From the NCBI GenBank assembly GCA_012656075.1, contig JAAKBF010000171.1:1054001-1118000 (forward strand): a stretch of DNA of 64,000 nucleotides. The letters run 5' to 3'. Numbering within the stretch: the stretch's first letter is position 1; each line of letters begins with the position of its first letter. The notes beneath the pieces were generated by a model. The model was not told the origin of the DNA. It saw nothing but the letters and a program-made list of their open reading frames with translations, and made no database searches. Position numbers and translations under genes: made by a program. The stretch is from Phytophthora hibernalis. Lineage: Eukaryota > Oomycota > Peronosporomycetes > Peronosporales > Peronosporaceae. Shown in pieces: positions 32,531 through 42,913 of the stretch.

Positions 32531-33234
32531 CGATGAAGGGTCTTCTACGCTTCCGGCGGCGGCTTGGGCTCGAAACCTGTTGCACTTCTAGGAATCGCAG
32601 GTGAGTTGCCGTAGTAGAAGGCCAGTCGACTTGTGTTGTTGATGGTAAAGTGAATTCAAAGTTGTTTAGCTTCTCACTAAAGCTTCTGCATCTTGCCCTA
32701 CAGCTCTAGCCACATAGAAGCCACATGCAAACATACAAACCTGCTGGCGCGATCACCAGCCAGTGTGCCTTGCGTGTCGATCGCCAAGTTGAGCTGCCTG
32801 ACTTACCTAGCGTCATCTTGGTCGTACCATGCCCGCCATCTCCTTCTCTTCGCGTCCACACTGCGCAAGCCGCTGCCGCCGATCTCCGAAACTTGATTCC
32901 ATCGTCAATCCGGCGAGAATTGATCCAGCTGGCAACGGCGAAATCTGCTAGCTTTTGTAAAATCCAACAGTCCGAGCTAACGGCGCTTTCGTTCATGTGA
33001 GCATGGGGAGATTTGCTGTGACTAGCGTTAAGTTGTTGAAGATATGAAAGACCTTTGCTGTGTGGGTTACCAGCTCAAGTTACTTACATGTTAACTTTTC
33101 GGCAACCGAGTTCGTATGCAATTCCAATTCATATCGTATTTACTGAGTAAATACTCACTGAGTACATGATTGCATAGTTTGTATCGACGAACTCGGTTGC
33201 CGAAAAGTGGCGTAAATTTTACTCCACTGAAATA
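32531..33234. other. Copia leader/flank and a hairpin element
   Basis: Region upstream of the Copia Gag on its strand, possibly leader or LTR remains, followed by a palindromic repeat at 33094-33208 that lies just past the 3' end of the GH54 gene. Open frames at 32706-33000 overlap on both strands without motifs. Confidence 0.35.
33094..33208. repeat. Hairpin element with 21-bp perfect inverted ends
   Basis: Arms 33094-33114 (acttttcggcaaccgagttc...) and 33188-33208 are exact reverse complements, 73 bp apart; internal sequence has further partial matches (tatgcaat) and actgagta repeats. No clear target-site duplication. MITE-like. Confidence 0.75.
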
Positions 33235-34296
33235 TTAACGAGTTGAACCGCTTGCACTTGTACTGCCGACATTACTGAACGTGTAAACTTGAGGCTCCTC
33301 GCTCGATCCACTATAGGCAACAGCCACGATGTTGGCCTGCACCTTGTCATCAACGTCATCGGCTGGGTCGCCGCTCACAATCACGCCCTCGTAGAAGCTG
33401 CCGACAGCCCAGTTACTGTTGTCGCCTCCGATGCCGAGGACGATTGCTCCCTGTTTCTTCATGACTGTGTAGCCATTCGGGCGAGCTCCGTCGTAGGTGG
33501 TTTGAAGAGGCCCAGACTGCGCACTACCCTGTTTGATAGCGAAGGTGCCGCCAGATCGGCCTTTGAGCATAGCAACCAGGTACGGGTACTGCACTGTAGG
33601 TGTGTTCGAGCAGTACTTCCCGGCCGCACAGCCAAAGAGACCGTCCTCGAGGTCGGCCATCACCCACGGACCAGTGCCTTCACCATAGCCCCACATAGTG
33701 CTGTTACCGATGTAAATGGCCTCCATCGTCGCAGGTCCGTCATCCTTGTTGTCGGTCTCAGCATTTCCGTAGTCGAAGCAGCAACCAGAGTTGTAGTGTG
33801 TGCCATCTGCCACCATGTAAATGGCTTCGGCCTCGTCTCCGATGGGGATTCCAGTCGTGTTGTCATTGCGATACCCGACACCGGACTCCACCCAGATACC
33901 GTAAGCTTTCTCAGTACCGATCGTGACTGGAAGGCGATCGGCGGTGGCAGGACCTTCAGGTGTATTCTTGGCTCCACCTGCAGGAGCAGCAGTCAAGTGG
34001 TTGCCCTTGCCGGACTGGTCATAGATGATCGACATGACGCAGGTAGTGCCTTCACAGAATGTGTCTTGGGCAGCAGCATTGGCGATACCACCGGCAGCCA
34101 ACGGGGTGATATCAAGAGTCTTTTGGTCCGAGGCACGCGTGACTTGGTACAGACCACCCGTATATGCGTCTAGAAGAGCTCGAACAGTGCTGTGCGCAGC
34201 AACACACGGCGTGTTGGCTGCGTTGTAGATATCGCACGTTCCAGCGTTGGCGACTCCGAGGAGAACAGCGGTGAACAGAGGAAGACCACGCAGCAT
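33235..34296 (-). CDS. Secreted alpha-L-arabinofuranosidase, GH54 catalytic domain (353 aa)
   Basis: Signal peptide MLRGLPLFTAVLLGVANA, then a full GH54 catalytic domain starting GTCDIYNAANTPCVAAHST. Conserved boxes: TTCVMSIIYDQSGKGNHLT, GTHYNSGCCFDYGNAE, ATMEAIYIGNSTMWGYG with the glutamate equivalent to the fungal nucleophile, and IVLGIGGDNSN with the aspartate equivalent to the acid/base. It should release arabinose from arabinoxylan and pectin side chains of the plant wall. Fungal AbfB proteins carry a C-terminal CBM42 arabinose-binding domain; here the protein stops after VAVAYSGSSEEP plus a short Ser-rich tail, so the module is absent. Frame is intact, ATG at 34296. Known from fungi and oomycetes; transfer from fungi has been proposed for such enzymes. 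Confidence 0.93.
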   Translation of the reverse strand: MLRGLPLFTAVLLGVANAGTCDIYNAANTPCVAAHSTVRALLDAYTGGLYQVTRASDQKTLDITPLAAGGIANAAAQDTFCEGTTCVMSIIYDQSGKGNHLTAAPAGGAKNTPEGPATADRLPVTIGTEKAYGIWVESGVGYRNDNTTGIPIGDEAEAIYMVADGTHYNSGCCFDYGNAETDNKDDGPATMEAIYIGNSTMWGYGEGTGPWVMADLEDGLFGCAAGKYCSNTPTVQYPYLVAMLKGRSGGTFAIKQGSAQSGPLQTTYDGARPNGYTVMKKQGAIVLGIGGDNSNWAVGSFYEGVIVSGDPADDVDDKVQANIVAVAYSGSSEEPQVYTFSNVGSTSASGSTR

Positions 34297-35677
34297 GATG
34301 AAAAGACGAAGAGAGCTCTATCGATTCAGGAGACTTGTTGCTGGGATGGCCAGAAGAGAAATGACCTGCTGGATATAATAGCTGTTCAGGCACCGAGTAG
34401 ACTTTGCGCGCCTGGCGCAGGAAGGTCCGGTATTTTCGTGTACCGGTAAGCTTAGGCTAGTCCAGACTAGGATATCGGTGCGAGCTTTGCTGTGAACCGT
34501 CTCAAAGGCTTGGAGTCAAATTCAGTAACACGCGCACAGGATGGTGACTGTAGAGGCCAGCCACGATAACGATCTATACATGTACCGGTAGGTTGCCTAC
34601 GGGTTTACAGTAAACTTGACTCCGGCTTCCGAGATAGCAACTGGTGTTTCCCGGATTTTGAAGTTGGCCACAGAACTTCTGTGACAGAAGCCAGCTTTTC
34701 AGCTCACAGGATATGTTTGAAGTAGGTGAATGCCACGCTCATCTTCGCTGATGAAACCAGCCACCGTCTAGGATCATGGCATGGTGGATGATGGCACCTG
34801 AATACGCTGTGTACGTGTACTTCGAACTTCGAAGACCGCAGTGCTGTCAAGTCCACACCGAATAAAACACGAATTCGCAAGAAATTATGAAGCTGCACCT
34901 TGTGCCTGCCTACGTCCCCTAGTAAGTTAGCTTGAAATTCACTCTCCATTGGCAATACAATGTACAGTGCTTCTGTTGACGAATTCGGCTGGCTTGGTGC
35001 TAAAAGGGATAGTTACTGCGGACACAAGCCTCCGAAAGCATCCTCAAGACGTCTGCATGTGCGTGTAAGCTACACCGTTCACTCTAATTAGTCGTGCTTC
35101 GAATATAGTCATGCTTCTGTACTTTTTCGTGACACCACGGACGACAGCAGATCTCGCCGAGGCGAAGCCAATCATCATCTTACTTTCAATAAAAATTTAA
35201 TATTGTTGTCACAAGATCAATTCAAAAGTTCGACTTTCTCCGCTAAAATCGTACACCATAATTAGTCAGGGTCAGACTAATTAGAGTGAACGGCGTACAT
35301 GTACAAGCTAAACCCAATGTTGCTCACGCGAGACCGCTGGGCAGCTTCAAGAAGTGAGGTCTAAAGTACGAAAGCACTCGCGATCCTCAGATCAACGCCA
35401 TAGTCTACTGTGAACTTACACGAGAAAACTCCGTCAATCCATTGTGTACAACATCCGCAATGTGATTCGTATTCTTGGTGACTTCTTGTGGCCATGAATC
35501 GCGTTCAATATCAAGATTTGCTGCACGGTGTACCTTCAAGGTATCCGATCGCAGCAGCAGCAAAAGACCCATTTTCAGTTTCTCCAAGTTCCGGTAAGTT
35601 CAATCGAGTCGCAGCTTCGACATTGATTTCTGTTCACAAGTCACCTTCATGTTCACTCCTCAATGGTTTGATCCTAG
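34297..35677. other. Intergenic with a Tc1/mariner-type MITE
   Basis: Upstream region of the GH54 gene, then a MITE at 35073-35295. Between 35300 and 35677 there are short frames without motifs; the 5' UTR of the acetyltransferase gene probably lies here. Confidence 0.4.
35073..35295. mobile_element. MITE, Tc1/mariner type, TA target duplication
   Basis: 223-bp element with 21-bp terminal inverted repeats (CACCGTTCACTCTAATTAGTC left, one mismatch to the right end) flanked by TA at 35071-35072 and 35296-35297. No coding capacity. Confidence 0.8.
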
Positions 35678-36434
35678 ATGGCCTCGCTGGAAGTTGACCC
35701 GAGTGGTGAGATGGCGGCTGTCAATGAATTCGGACAACCCGTTGGCTTTGCCATGGAAGACTGGAAGCCTCCATCGTTTCCTGCTCACACTACAATCCTC
35801 GGTCGCTACTGCCAACTTGAGCCACTACAGGCAGCTCTCCATGCAAAACACTTCTGGAATGCTCTGTCCGACGACTCGAAAGGTGCTAGCTCGACGTATA
35901 TGCTCAATGGACCCTTTGCAAGCTTCAACGACTTCAAAAGTACTGCTTGAGCACAGAACAATCTTGTCAGCCGCAGATTTACGCTATTGTGGTGGACGGA
36001 CATGCTGTCGGCATGATCGCGTATATGCGTCTGGATCCAAGTAACGGGGTGGCGGAGGTCGGACGCATATACTACACCCCCGACTGTCGAAGACCCCTGC
36101 AGCCACTGAAGCGATGTATCTCCTGGCCACCAACGCTTTCAAGCTCGGTTACCGTCGCTACGAGTGGAAGTGCGACAGTTGCAACCTGCCTTCGAGAAAC
36201 GCTGCTGCCCGGTATGGATTTACCTACGAGGGGCTCTTCCGCCAGGCTATCGTGTTCAAAGGCCGTAATCGCGACACGACGTGGTTCTCGATCATTGACG
36301 GCGATTGGAACTGCGGCTTGAAGGACGCGTTCGAGCGTTGGCTAGAGCCCAGCAACTTCGACGAGGCCGGTCACCAAAAACTGAAGTTGTCCGAGCTGAC
36401 GGCTCCGTTCGTACATGCCAGAAGCTTTGATTAA
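35678..36434 (+). CDS. GNAT acetyltransferase, RimJ/RimL-like (about 252 aa)
   Basis: Three frames read as one protein. N-terminal part has HTTILGRYCQLEPLQAALHAK, as in RimJ/RimL-type acetyltransferases; then YAIVVDGHAVGMIAYMRLDPSNGVAEVGRIYYTP (beta4 core), and TEAMYLLATNAFKLGYRRYEWKCD followed by SRNAAARYGFTYEGLFRQA, the acetyl-CoA binding helix and C-terminal strand. Family enzymes acetylate protein N-termini or small amines. Breaks are single missing bases in runs at 35936-35939 and 36094-36097. The ATG at 35678 directly follows an AG; an upstream exon is possible but not seen. Confidence 0.75.
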
Positions 36435-37678
36435 GCAAGGTAGTGAAGGTTGTCGCCGCAACTTTCCGATGTACAACTTTCTTTGAGGCTGCTGAATAGC
36501 TTTCAACGCTATAGCCACGTAGGCCAGATCCACGAGTAATACAGAAGCAGGAAGTTCCTCGAATGAACGTGGTGGTAATCATTGGCGAACACCAAAACAG
36601 AACCACTGAAAATACCAGCACACCCGCCAAAACTTCTGTTGAAGCGGCAAAATACGAACCCGAACGTCAGCTCAAGATAACAAAAGCAGTGCCTTAAGCC
36701 GTGCATCCTGGGTGTTAGCCGCCTCGCCAGCAGAAGTTGTTGCCCTCGGAAAACCCCAACTTAATGCCAGAGTCGAGTAATTGGCAACGTTAGGCACTCC
36801 GTCAGCTGAATAACGTTACCAAACCAGAAGACCCTGCCACAAAGATTCTGGTGCGGTAGAATAATAGGGATTTATTGTGTCACAAGGATGGTCTCGATCA
36901 TTTGCAGCACGACGGTCAATCCCATACACGCAACGTATGAACGGCACGGATGATTCAGGACGTCGCCACCGCCGCGCTGTATCACTTACTGCATGAACAC
37001 GGTGTCCCCGCTATAGGGTGACAATCACCATTCGTCCGCCAACGTGATACTGTTCAACAACGTGAAGGAGCTAGAATACCAGCATGATCCATGGATCTGA
37101 CTGAGTTTTCGCCGTCGTCTCGTCGGTAGCAGCGAGTGACAATTCCCCCAAGCTTCACGATCACAATGACGAACATCTCCAACGCAGTCGAGAAGACGTC
37201 GCAGTAGCTGACTCCTGAGCAATGCGCGAAGAACTTGACTCCACTTGTAAATTGGCTCCAGTTTCGTACCGCATCAAAATGTGTTTTGTGTTGTGTCTGT
37301 TCAAGAGCTTGTTCGTCTTCAGACGCTCCATGACGTCGATCAAGTCGCAGCGGCTACAACAGACTTGTTATCCAGGGAACCTCGAATCGTCGTTTATGTA
37401 TTTTTGTTTACAATTTTTAAATTAAACTTGAAAAAGGTTATATTAAATAAAAATAAAACAACACGTAAAAATGCAAGGCAGAACTCAAAACAACTGCATG
37501 TATGTAAGCTGCAGGATGAAGTTATATCAAAATTATACGCTCAAAACAGCGTGCTCAAGAAGTCAAAGCTGTTGTCGACGAAGTGAATTTGTCCGTTGTT
37601 GGATCGAGCTGTGCACATATCAAACGATCACTTCAAACTGCATTCACTACATGTACGAACACTGCAGCGATCTTGCAC
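36435..37678. other. Intergenic, no gene recognised
   Basis: Minus-strand pieces at 36500-36830 read plausibly over short distances (for example a hydrophobic FGGCAGIFSGSVLVF run) but have stops in every frame. The 37380-37580 part is very AT-rich. Nothing else identified. Confidence 0.35.
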
Positions 37679-38630
37679 TCACTGCTTCGTGATCGACAGG
37701 AACGACGTGTTCGCGATATTGGCGTCGCACGTGACAGCCAACTCGTCACCTTTCTGCAAACTCGCCGTGCAGTACACACGCGTCGACACAGACTTGTTGC
37801 CAGCACCTCCACAGTAGCACAACATAATTGACTTCCCATTGTTCAGCACTTGAACGTTGTGGTTGAAGCGAGTCGGCGTGCAGTTGACCACGCCTTCCAA
37901 GTGGTAAAGACCACTCAAAAGAATCTTCACCACGCCGTCGTCTCCAGCAACGCACAACGCTGGAGATTGAGCCTTAACCCAGCGTAAGCTTAAACCACGG
38001 TTAACCTTCTCGGGTGCCTCGAGCTGGAGGCAGAGTGGTTCTGAGACGTCGCCGAGGTTTTTACGAGGCCTCTTCACTCCTTCCTCCTTTTGTTCCTCCT
38101 TTAATCCCTTCATCTCCACAAATTGGGTGCGCTTACATCTAGGGTTCAGCTTGAACAAATATTCAGGCACCCAATTTGCTTCCAGAGCACGAACTGTGAT
38201 CTTCAGCTCCAGGCGGACTGCACCGCTTCTCAACTTCACAAGCTTGCGCTGTGAGTCGCCACCGTTATCCAGGTTGCCTTTCAGTGAGTCCCGGAAACAC
38301 TGCGGCAAAGGGCACCTCAATCTCGTTTGCATAGGAAGTAAAATGATAAAATAACAAAAACTTACCTTGGCATAGTCAAGAATTGAGGCGCGAGGAAGTG
38401 AGTTGCCTGATGTTACGTAGGCGCCTTGATCGAGGTCGTAGGCATGCCTATCGGGCCACAAAATTAGTTTACGGGATACGAATGATGCACAGTACACGTA
38501 TTGCTTACCACCGCCGTTTGGTAGTCATGTTCTGCAACACGATGTTCATTTTGTCGTTTTTGAGCGTGATGACGTAGCGGTAGGATGGTGCCGGTGGCTC
38601 GTCGAAACGAGTAATGCCCTTGAATTCCAT
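37679..38630 (-). CDS. Coiled-coil protein with C1q/TNF-like jelly roll (274 aa)
   Basis: Three exons: 38630-38509, 38447-38366, 38299-37679; introns GTAAGC...GATAG and GTAAGT...CCGCAG, total 825 nt, intact. I do not recognise the N-terminal domain by name. It has a beta-rich start (SYRYVITLKNDKMNIVL), then SILDYAKCFRDSLKGNLDNG and VRLELKITVRALEANWVPEYLFKL, a layout like the head of XRCC4/SAS-6-type proteins, followed by a short charged helix. The C-terminal 100 residues look like a C1q/TNF-type beta sandwich: LLSGLYHLEGVV, RFNHNVQVLNNGKSI, LQKGDELAV and a SFLSITK ending. The gene starting at 63077 has the same order of segments, so this is a real two-member family in the window. Function unknown; assembly into oligomers is likely. 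Confidence 0.7.
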
Positions 38631-38871
38631 ATCTTCCGATGCTCCAAATGGTTCACGCCACGCTCTCGGTAAGCTGCAGCTAAATGCTCTTCTGGTTGTC
38701 GACTTCGCACTTCAGCGGAAAAATTACAAGTGGCAAACGACGACCCCCATCTTGCAAAATATACTTCAACGCATGATTCCCAACTGCAGGTACATGTCCC
38801 AATCTAGGCGAGCTTGGATGACCTCCAACTGTACGATGACACTTAGGTAAACTGTGTGCATCCTGCACAGC

Positions 38872-39870
38872 TCACGGCAGGAAAGCTAGGTCGAAGAGCA
38901 GATCGTATATGTTGTTGATTTGCAGGAGGTTGCGGTTGCGCGGGGTTGCAGTGTCGGTGTTGACAGTGATTTCGGGCGAATTGGGTGATCGTGATGCCGA
39001 CGATCGAGCAAGTAGAGGTGCCAGCATTGCTGTCAGCTCACGTGGGAACTGGGAAGTCGCAGCTGACCGAAGCGCGTTCATCAGCGCGTCTAAACTCACT
39101 GCGCCGGGGATGGTAGAGCTGGAATTACTGGGGTCTAGTGCTTGAAGCAACAATGTTGCTGCATCCATGAGCTCTTCCATGAGGAGGCAAGCCTGGACAC
39201 CTCGGTGAAATCGTGCAAGTCCGACACCTTGACTGCTAGGTGTCTCCGTGGTGTTTATAGTTTTGGCGACAGAGAGCGCCGCATCAAGAAGCCGAGCCTG
39301 CAGAGGCCTCGGGAAGTCGACGCTCAGCTGCTGAAGGAGCTGCACAAATGAAGCCTCGCTGATTGTGGCAGGGCTACCAGCTCTCACCTTTGGGGATGCA
39401 GTCGAGCCTCGATAAGCTGCTGAAGTCGATCGCAAAAAATCAGTGCTGCTAGTGCTCAACGGTGACGGCGTAGGGCTGGCGTCAATAACTGTGAGGTCGT
39501 GGAAGGCCTTCTCGACAGCGGATGGAAATGCTGGACTGCTCGGGTGGCACGCGCGCAAACAGGAAATTACGGCTGTCGATTTATTCGTCTCCAGGCCCTG
39601 AAAGCTTCATCGTATCCCCAGGAATCCATGAGAAATGGTAATGAATGACCAGGTTGTGTTTGAATAACGTACTGGGAGGCGAGGAAAGCCACCGGGACAC
39701 GAGGTCGCAGTGTCAGCACTTCGGCGATTGCGGTCGCCAGCATATCCTTGGCGCCGGATTTGACTGCTCGGGTAGGTGGTGAACAGACATCCGCACAGGT
39801 TAGTTCTTCATCAGTACCACGAGGACAATTGATCGCGCTGTGTTCACTCACCCAGGTAGTCTTCCGGCAT
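38872..39870 (-). CDS. RIIa/Dpy-30-like domain protein, TPGS1-like (280 aa)
   Basis: Three exons: 39870-39852, 39763-39673, 39604-38872; donors GTGAGT and GTACGT, phases agree, 843 nt. The N-terminus (MPEDYLVKSGAKDMLATAIAEVL, then RPRVPVAFLASHFQ) is a regulatory-subunit-II-alpha/Dpy-30-type dimerisation helix pair. A small domain of this kind at the N-terminus of a roughly 290-residue protein with a helical remainder recalls TPGS1, a subunit of the tubulin polyglutamylase complex that acts on ciliary and neuronal microtubules. The rest has a Ser/Thr-rich loop and helices (SFVQLLQQLSVDFPRPLQARLLDAAL). Another AKAP-docking ciliary protein is possible. The intron at 39672-39605 removes what otherwise looks like a frame break. 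Confidence 0.5.
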
Positions 39871-40071
39871 ATTTCCTGCAGCTGTAGATATCTTGGCACG
39901 ACTTGTCCGGTTTGGCTTCAGGGTCGCGGCAGTAACGCTTGACAATTTTTTGAGCTGCAGCGCGGTTTCCTCTGAATACGAGCTGCACGAAGATACACTG
40001 CGATCAACAAAGCACGACCTGAGCTAATGATAACAATATATAGATGGTTCCGTCTTGCATCCTCTCTAGTC

Positions 40072-41719
40072 TTAACGGTGACGAAGTTTCGCCTGGGGCT
40101 CTTCCTCCTGCACTGCCTTTTGGGCCTCCTCGATTGTGAACGCTTGTAGCTCGAGCATGCTCAGAATGAAGAACTTTGCGTCCTCGTGGAAACGGCGACG
40201 AGTCTGCAAACTAATACTTTTGCGGGCATCCAACTGCAGCGACGACCGCGTCTTCAGCACCGCAGAGCACAGATCCGAGCTGCGGTAGTTCACTGCTGGC
40301 GGTGGCAGCAGCAGCGCGTCGTCAGATACCAGACTACGATACTCCGCTTGAGGCAATGACGTCGACTGCTGCGTGGGGAACAGGACGCCCTCCGCTGGAC
40401 CCGATACAAACTCGTTCATCGGGTAAGCGTCTGCTGTCACGATGACGCCGCCGGAAGCCCGTGCGAGGTCAAGACAGTCGTCATCTGCCGTCGGACAGAC
40501 GAAGAACGAGGCCTGACCGAACCTCTTGGAGAACTGGATGGGGTCCACAACTTGCACTTTGGTGTCCTTGTCGCCCGGAAATGGCTTGTAGTACCTCGTG
40601 CCGTCGTTCAGCTTGTTCTCGTGCAATGCACGCAGCAGATACACGTCCAGCGGCGGGAGTTCGATCTTGTGGTTGTTCCAGCACTGGAACACGTCCTGCG
40701 TGGTCTTGGACGTCACGTTCCACGTCGTGTGGGCGAAGCGGGTATACGCGAAGTCGGCCGAGTTGCGTCGCACCTCCCCGTTGTCCTGCATCCTGCGTGC
40801 AAAGTTGGCCGGGTCGGGTGTCACTTGGCTCGTATACAGCACGCGCGTCTTCTTGGGCGTGTTGCTGTCGTCCTCCGCCGTCTTGCGCACCAAAAAGTGC
40901 TTGATATCCTGGTCGCAGCGCATGGTGCGGCACAACACGACGTCTGTGAGTTCCAACACCGAATTGGTGAAGTTCGCAGGGTGCGATGTCGTCTTCTTAT
41001 CCAAATGAACCGTCGGGGCCATGAGGTACACGGGCTTTGCTCCGGCCAGGACGCTGCCTTGACCACTTTGAGCACGTGATCCGGCGACAGGAAGAGCATG
41101 GGCGTCTTGGGACAGACATCAAAGTACCCCTTTCTCTGCTGGGTGGCCACATCGTACAGTTTGCTCTGTAAGGCCCAGTCAGGCAGCAGTCTAGACCGCA
41201 AGTACTTCAACGGACCTGCGATGGCAGCACAGCCTGCAGGACCTCTGGCTGACGAAGGGAAGTAGATGTCCACGTCTGGACACTTGCTCAACTCCTGCAA
41301 CAGTCGTGGGTCTCCTCGGTGCAGTAGTGACGTGCTGGCCTGTGGATTGGGGAACGACCTGTCGGCGGCGTTGCCTGGGGCTGCGAACGTCCAGGGCAGC
41401 ACCACGTCGCTCTCCACTTGACACGCCGCTTCGAGGTAGCTCAGATGCAGCAGGTCGTTGGACGACACTTGGGCGTGGACGTTGGCGTCGATGGCCTTCC
41501 ACTCGCTGGAATTGGTCACGGACTGGGGTGCTGAGAGCGTGAAGAACTCGGCGTTCAGCTCGTCCGAGACGCCGAAGAAGCCCGTGGAGTGCAGCGCCGC
41601 CAGTTCCCACATGACGGAGCAGGCCACAGCCACGAGCAGCAGAGCGCCAAGGGAATGCAACCATCGGGTCGAGTCCAGACCTGCGAACGGCTTGGACGGC
41701 GACAGTTTGCCCCGAACAT
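40072..41719 (-). CDS. Type II membrane protein, glycosyltransferase-like (about 549 aa)
   Basis: A short cytosolic N-terminus (from the ATG at 41719) is followed by one membrane helix (LGALLLVAVACSVMWELAAL) and a long lumenal part, the usual plan of Golgi enzymes. Within it, KTRVLYTSQVTPDP, FSKRFGQASFFVCPTADDDCLDLARASGGVIVTADAYPMNEFV resembles the nucleotide-sugar end of GT-B glycosyltransferases, where a glutamate or Asp precedes the selection of a donor; this is a weak likeness. Two missing bases break the frame, in the runs 41710-41713 and 41032-41034. The last 40 residues form a charged helix. No substrate can be proposed. Confidence 0.55.
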
Positions 41720-42435
41720 ACTTGACGCTTCACCTGGCCGAAGGTCGAATGCGCTTTGCGAACTGCCCGCACGTCGGCACGACGCATCGATGGAAAATAA
41801 AACGGCCCGAATGATTAGCCGTTACAAGCGGCGGTTGAATTGAACCCGTTGGAGGAAGGTTATGGGCCAAACATAGAATATCTGGATGAATACGTGGAAC
41901 GAAGATGGCGATTCGAAAGAGATGACTTGAGCAAGTTGGCGAGGAGGAAGGCCAGTCCTCTATTATTATAGCTAATCGGCCAGGGTTATAGCAAATCGGC
42001 CAGGGTTCAACAATCTAGGCATTATGTGTAAGGACTAGGCGCAGTGCCTTTATTAAGCTTTTAAAAATGCCTGCGGGAGAGCGATGGCTACAAAATTAAC
42101 AATAACATCGAATTCCTGCTGTTGTAAAACGCCCGCTCGTTCCTTGTGAAGGGCCGCCAAACACCCGCAAGTAGTCTAAAGGTCTACATCAATGGAATCA
42201 CGCCCGCCGCAACAGGATATTAATGGGGCTCTTCGCGACAGCAAGAAACCCAAGACCGTGAGCAAGCGAGATCAATGGCTTCCCACATACGAGCTGGAAC
42301 TAGGAATTCGGCCAGGCAGCAAAGCTAACGGCCGGGTGGTGGAGGCTTTTCAGTACTCTCAAACGTGTCAAAAGCAAACAAAGAACTCAGCTCTCCGATT
42401 TCTCACTGGAAGGAAGGCTATTAATAGATGGGAGG
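41720..42435. other. Intergenic with a short tandem duplication
   Basis: The phrase aatcggccagggtt occurs twice in tandem (about 41973-42006). A 94-codon frame at 42192-42476 begins with an ATG and is hydrophilic, with no motif; it runs into the palindrome at the transposon edge and is not called. Confidence 0.35.
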
Positions 42436-42478
42436 ATTTAGGGAGCACCCTCACCGGCGGTGAGGGTGCTCCCTAAAT
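42436..42478. repeat. Perfect 43-bp palindrome at element edge
   Basis: Two exact 21-nt arms (left arm starting atttagggagcaccctc) around a single G. The same gggagcaccctcaccg word, in one arm only, forms the other end of the element near 48562. Confidence 0.85.
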
Positions 42479-42711
42479 GGTGACACCGCCGGTGAGTCGC
42501 CGGAGCACCCGGGCAGAAAAAGCCGAATCACATGGCGTTATAATAGTGCTGGTGCAGAGAGCCACCAAAAATATCTTTTTGAATAAATCCCACATATATT
42601 TGCTGAGGCGGACTAAAGTAAGAGGGGAATGGATGCAGATTCGCCATTTCACTACTTCGTGACATTAACCCCCCGGTACTAAGGCTTGATAAGGCAGTAT
42701 GTGACAATTCT

Positions 42712-42735
42712 CACATGCTTGATATCAAGCATGTG
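42712..42735. repeat. 24-bp perfect palindrome, subterminal left of PB2
   Basis: CACATGCTTGATATCAAGCA plus TGTG: exact dyad symmetry. Matches the subterminal palindrome at the right end of PB2 and diverged half-copies in its introns. Candidate transposase-binding site. Confidence 0.75.
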
Positions 42736-42913
42736 GGAATGGCCAAAGACTGGACATTCGAGTCGAAATAGTCCGCGATGCACTGGGTTTGGGGTGATAA
42801 CCGTTAAAAGAAAGGTCAATGTATCCACTCCCTGCCATGGCGAGTACACTCCTTTCGCACGTATTGGTGGCTGACGCCAGAGTCCATTCCAGAATTTGCC
42901 AAGTCGAGCAGAC

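Noticed and set aside
36500..37350. Minus-strand coding-like stretches
   Set aside because: Stops in every frame within about 65 codons and no way to join them by introns or one-base changes.
38299..38365. Frame break between exons 2 and 3 of the jelly-roll gene
   Set aside because: Moving the acceptor to CCGCAG at 38300-38302 restores the frame and improves alignment with the 63-kb paralogue.
39567..39899. Frame break in the TPGS1-like gene
   Set aside because: Two GT-AG introns (39851-39764 and 39672-39605) give a continuous frame and complete the RIIa-like helix, so no error is needed.
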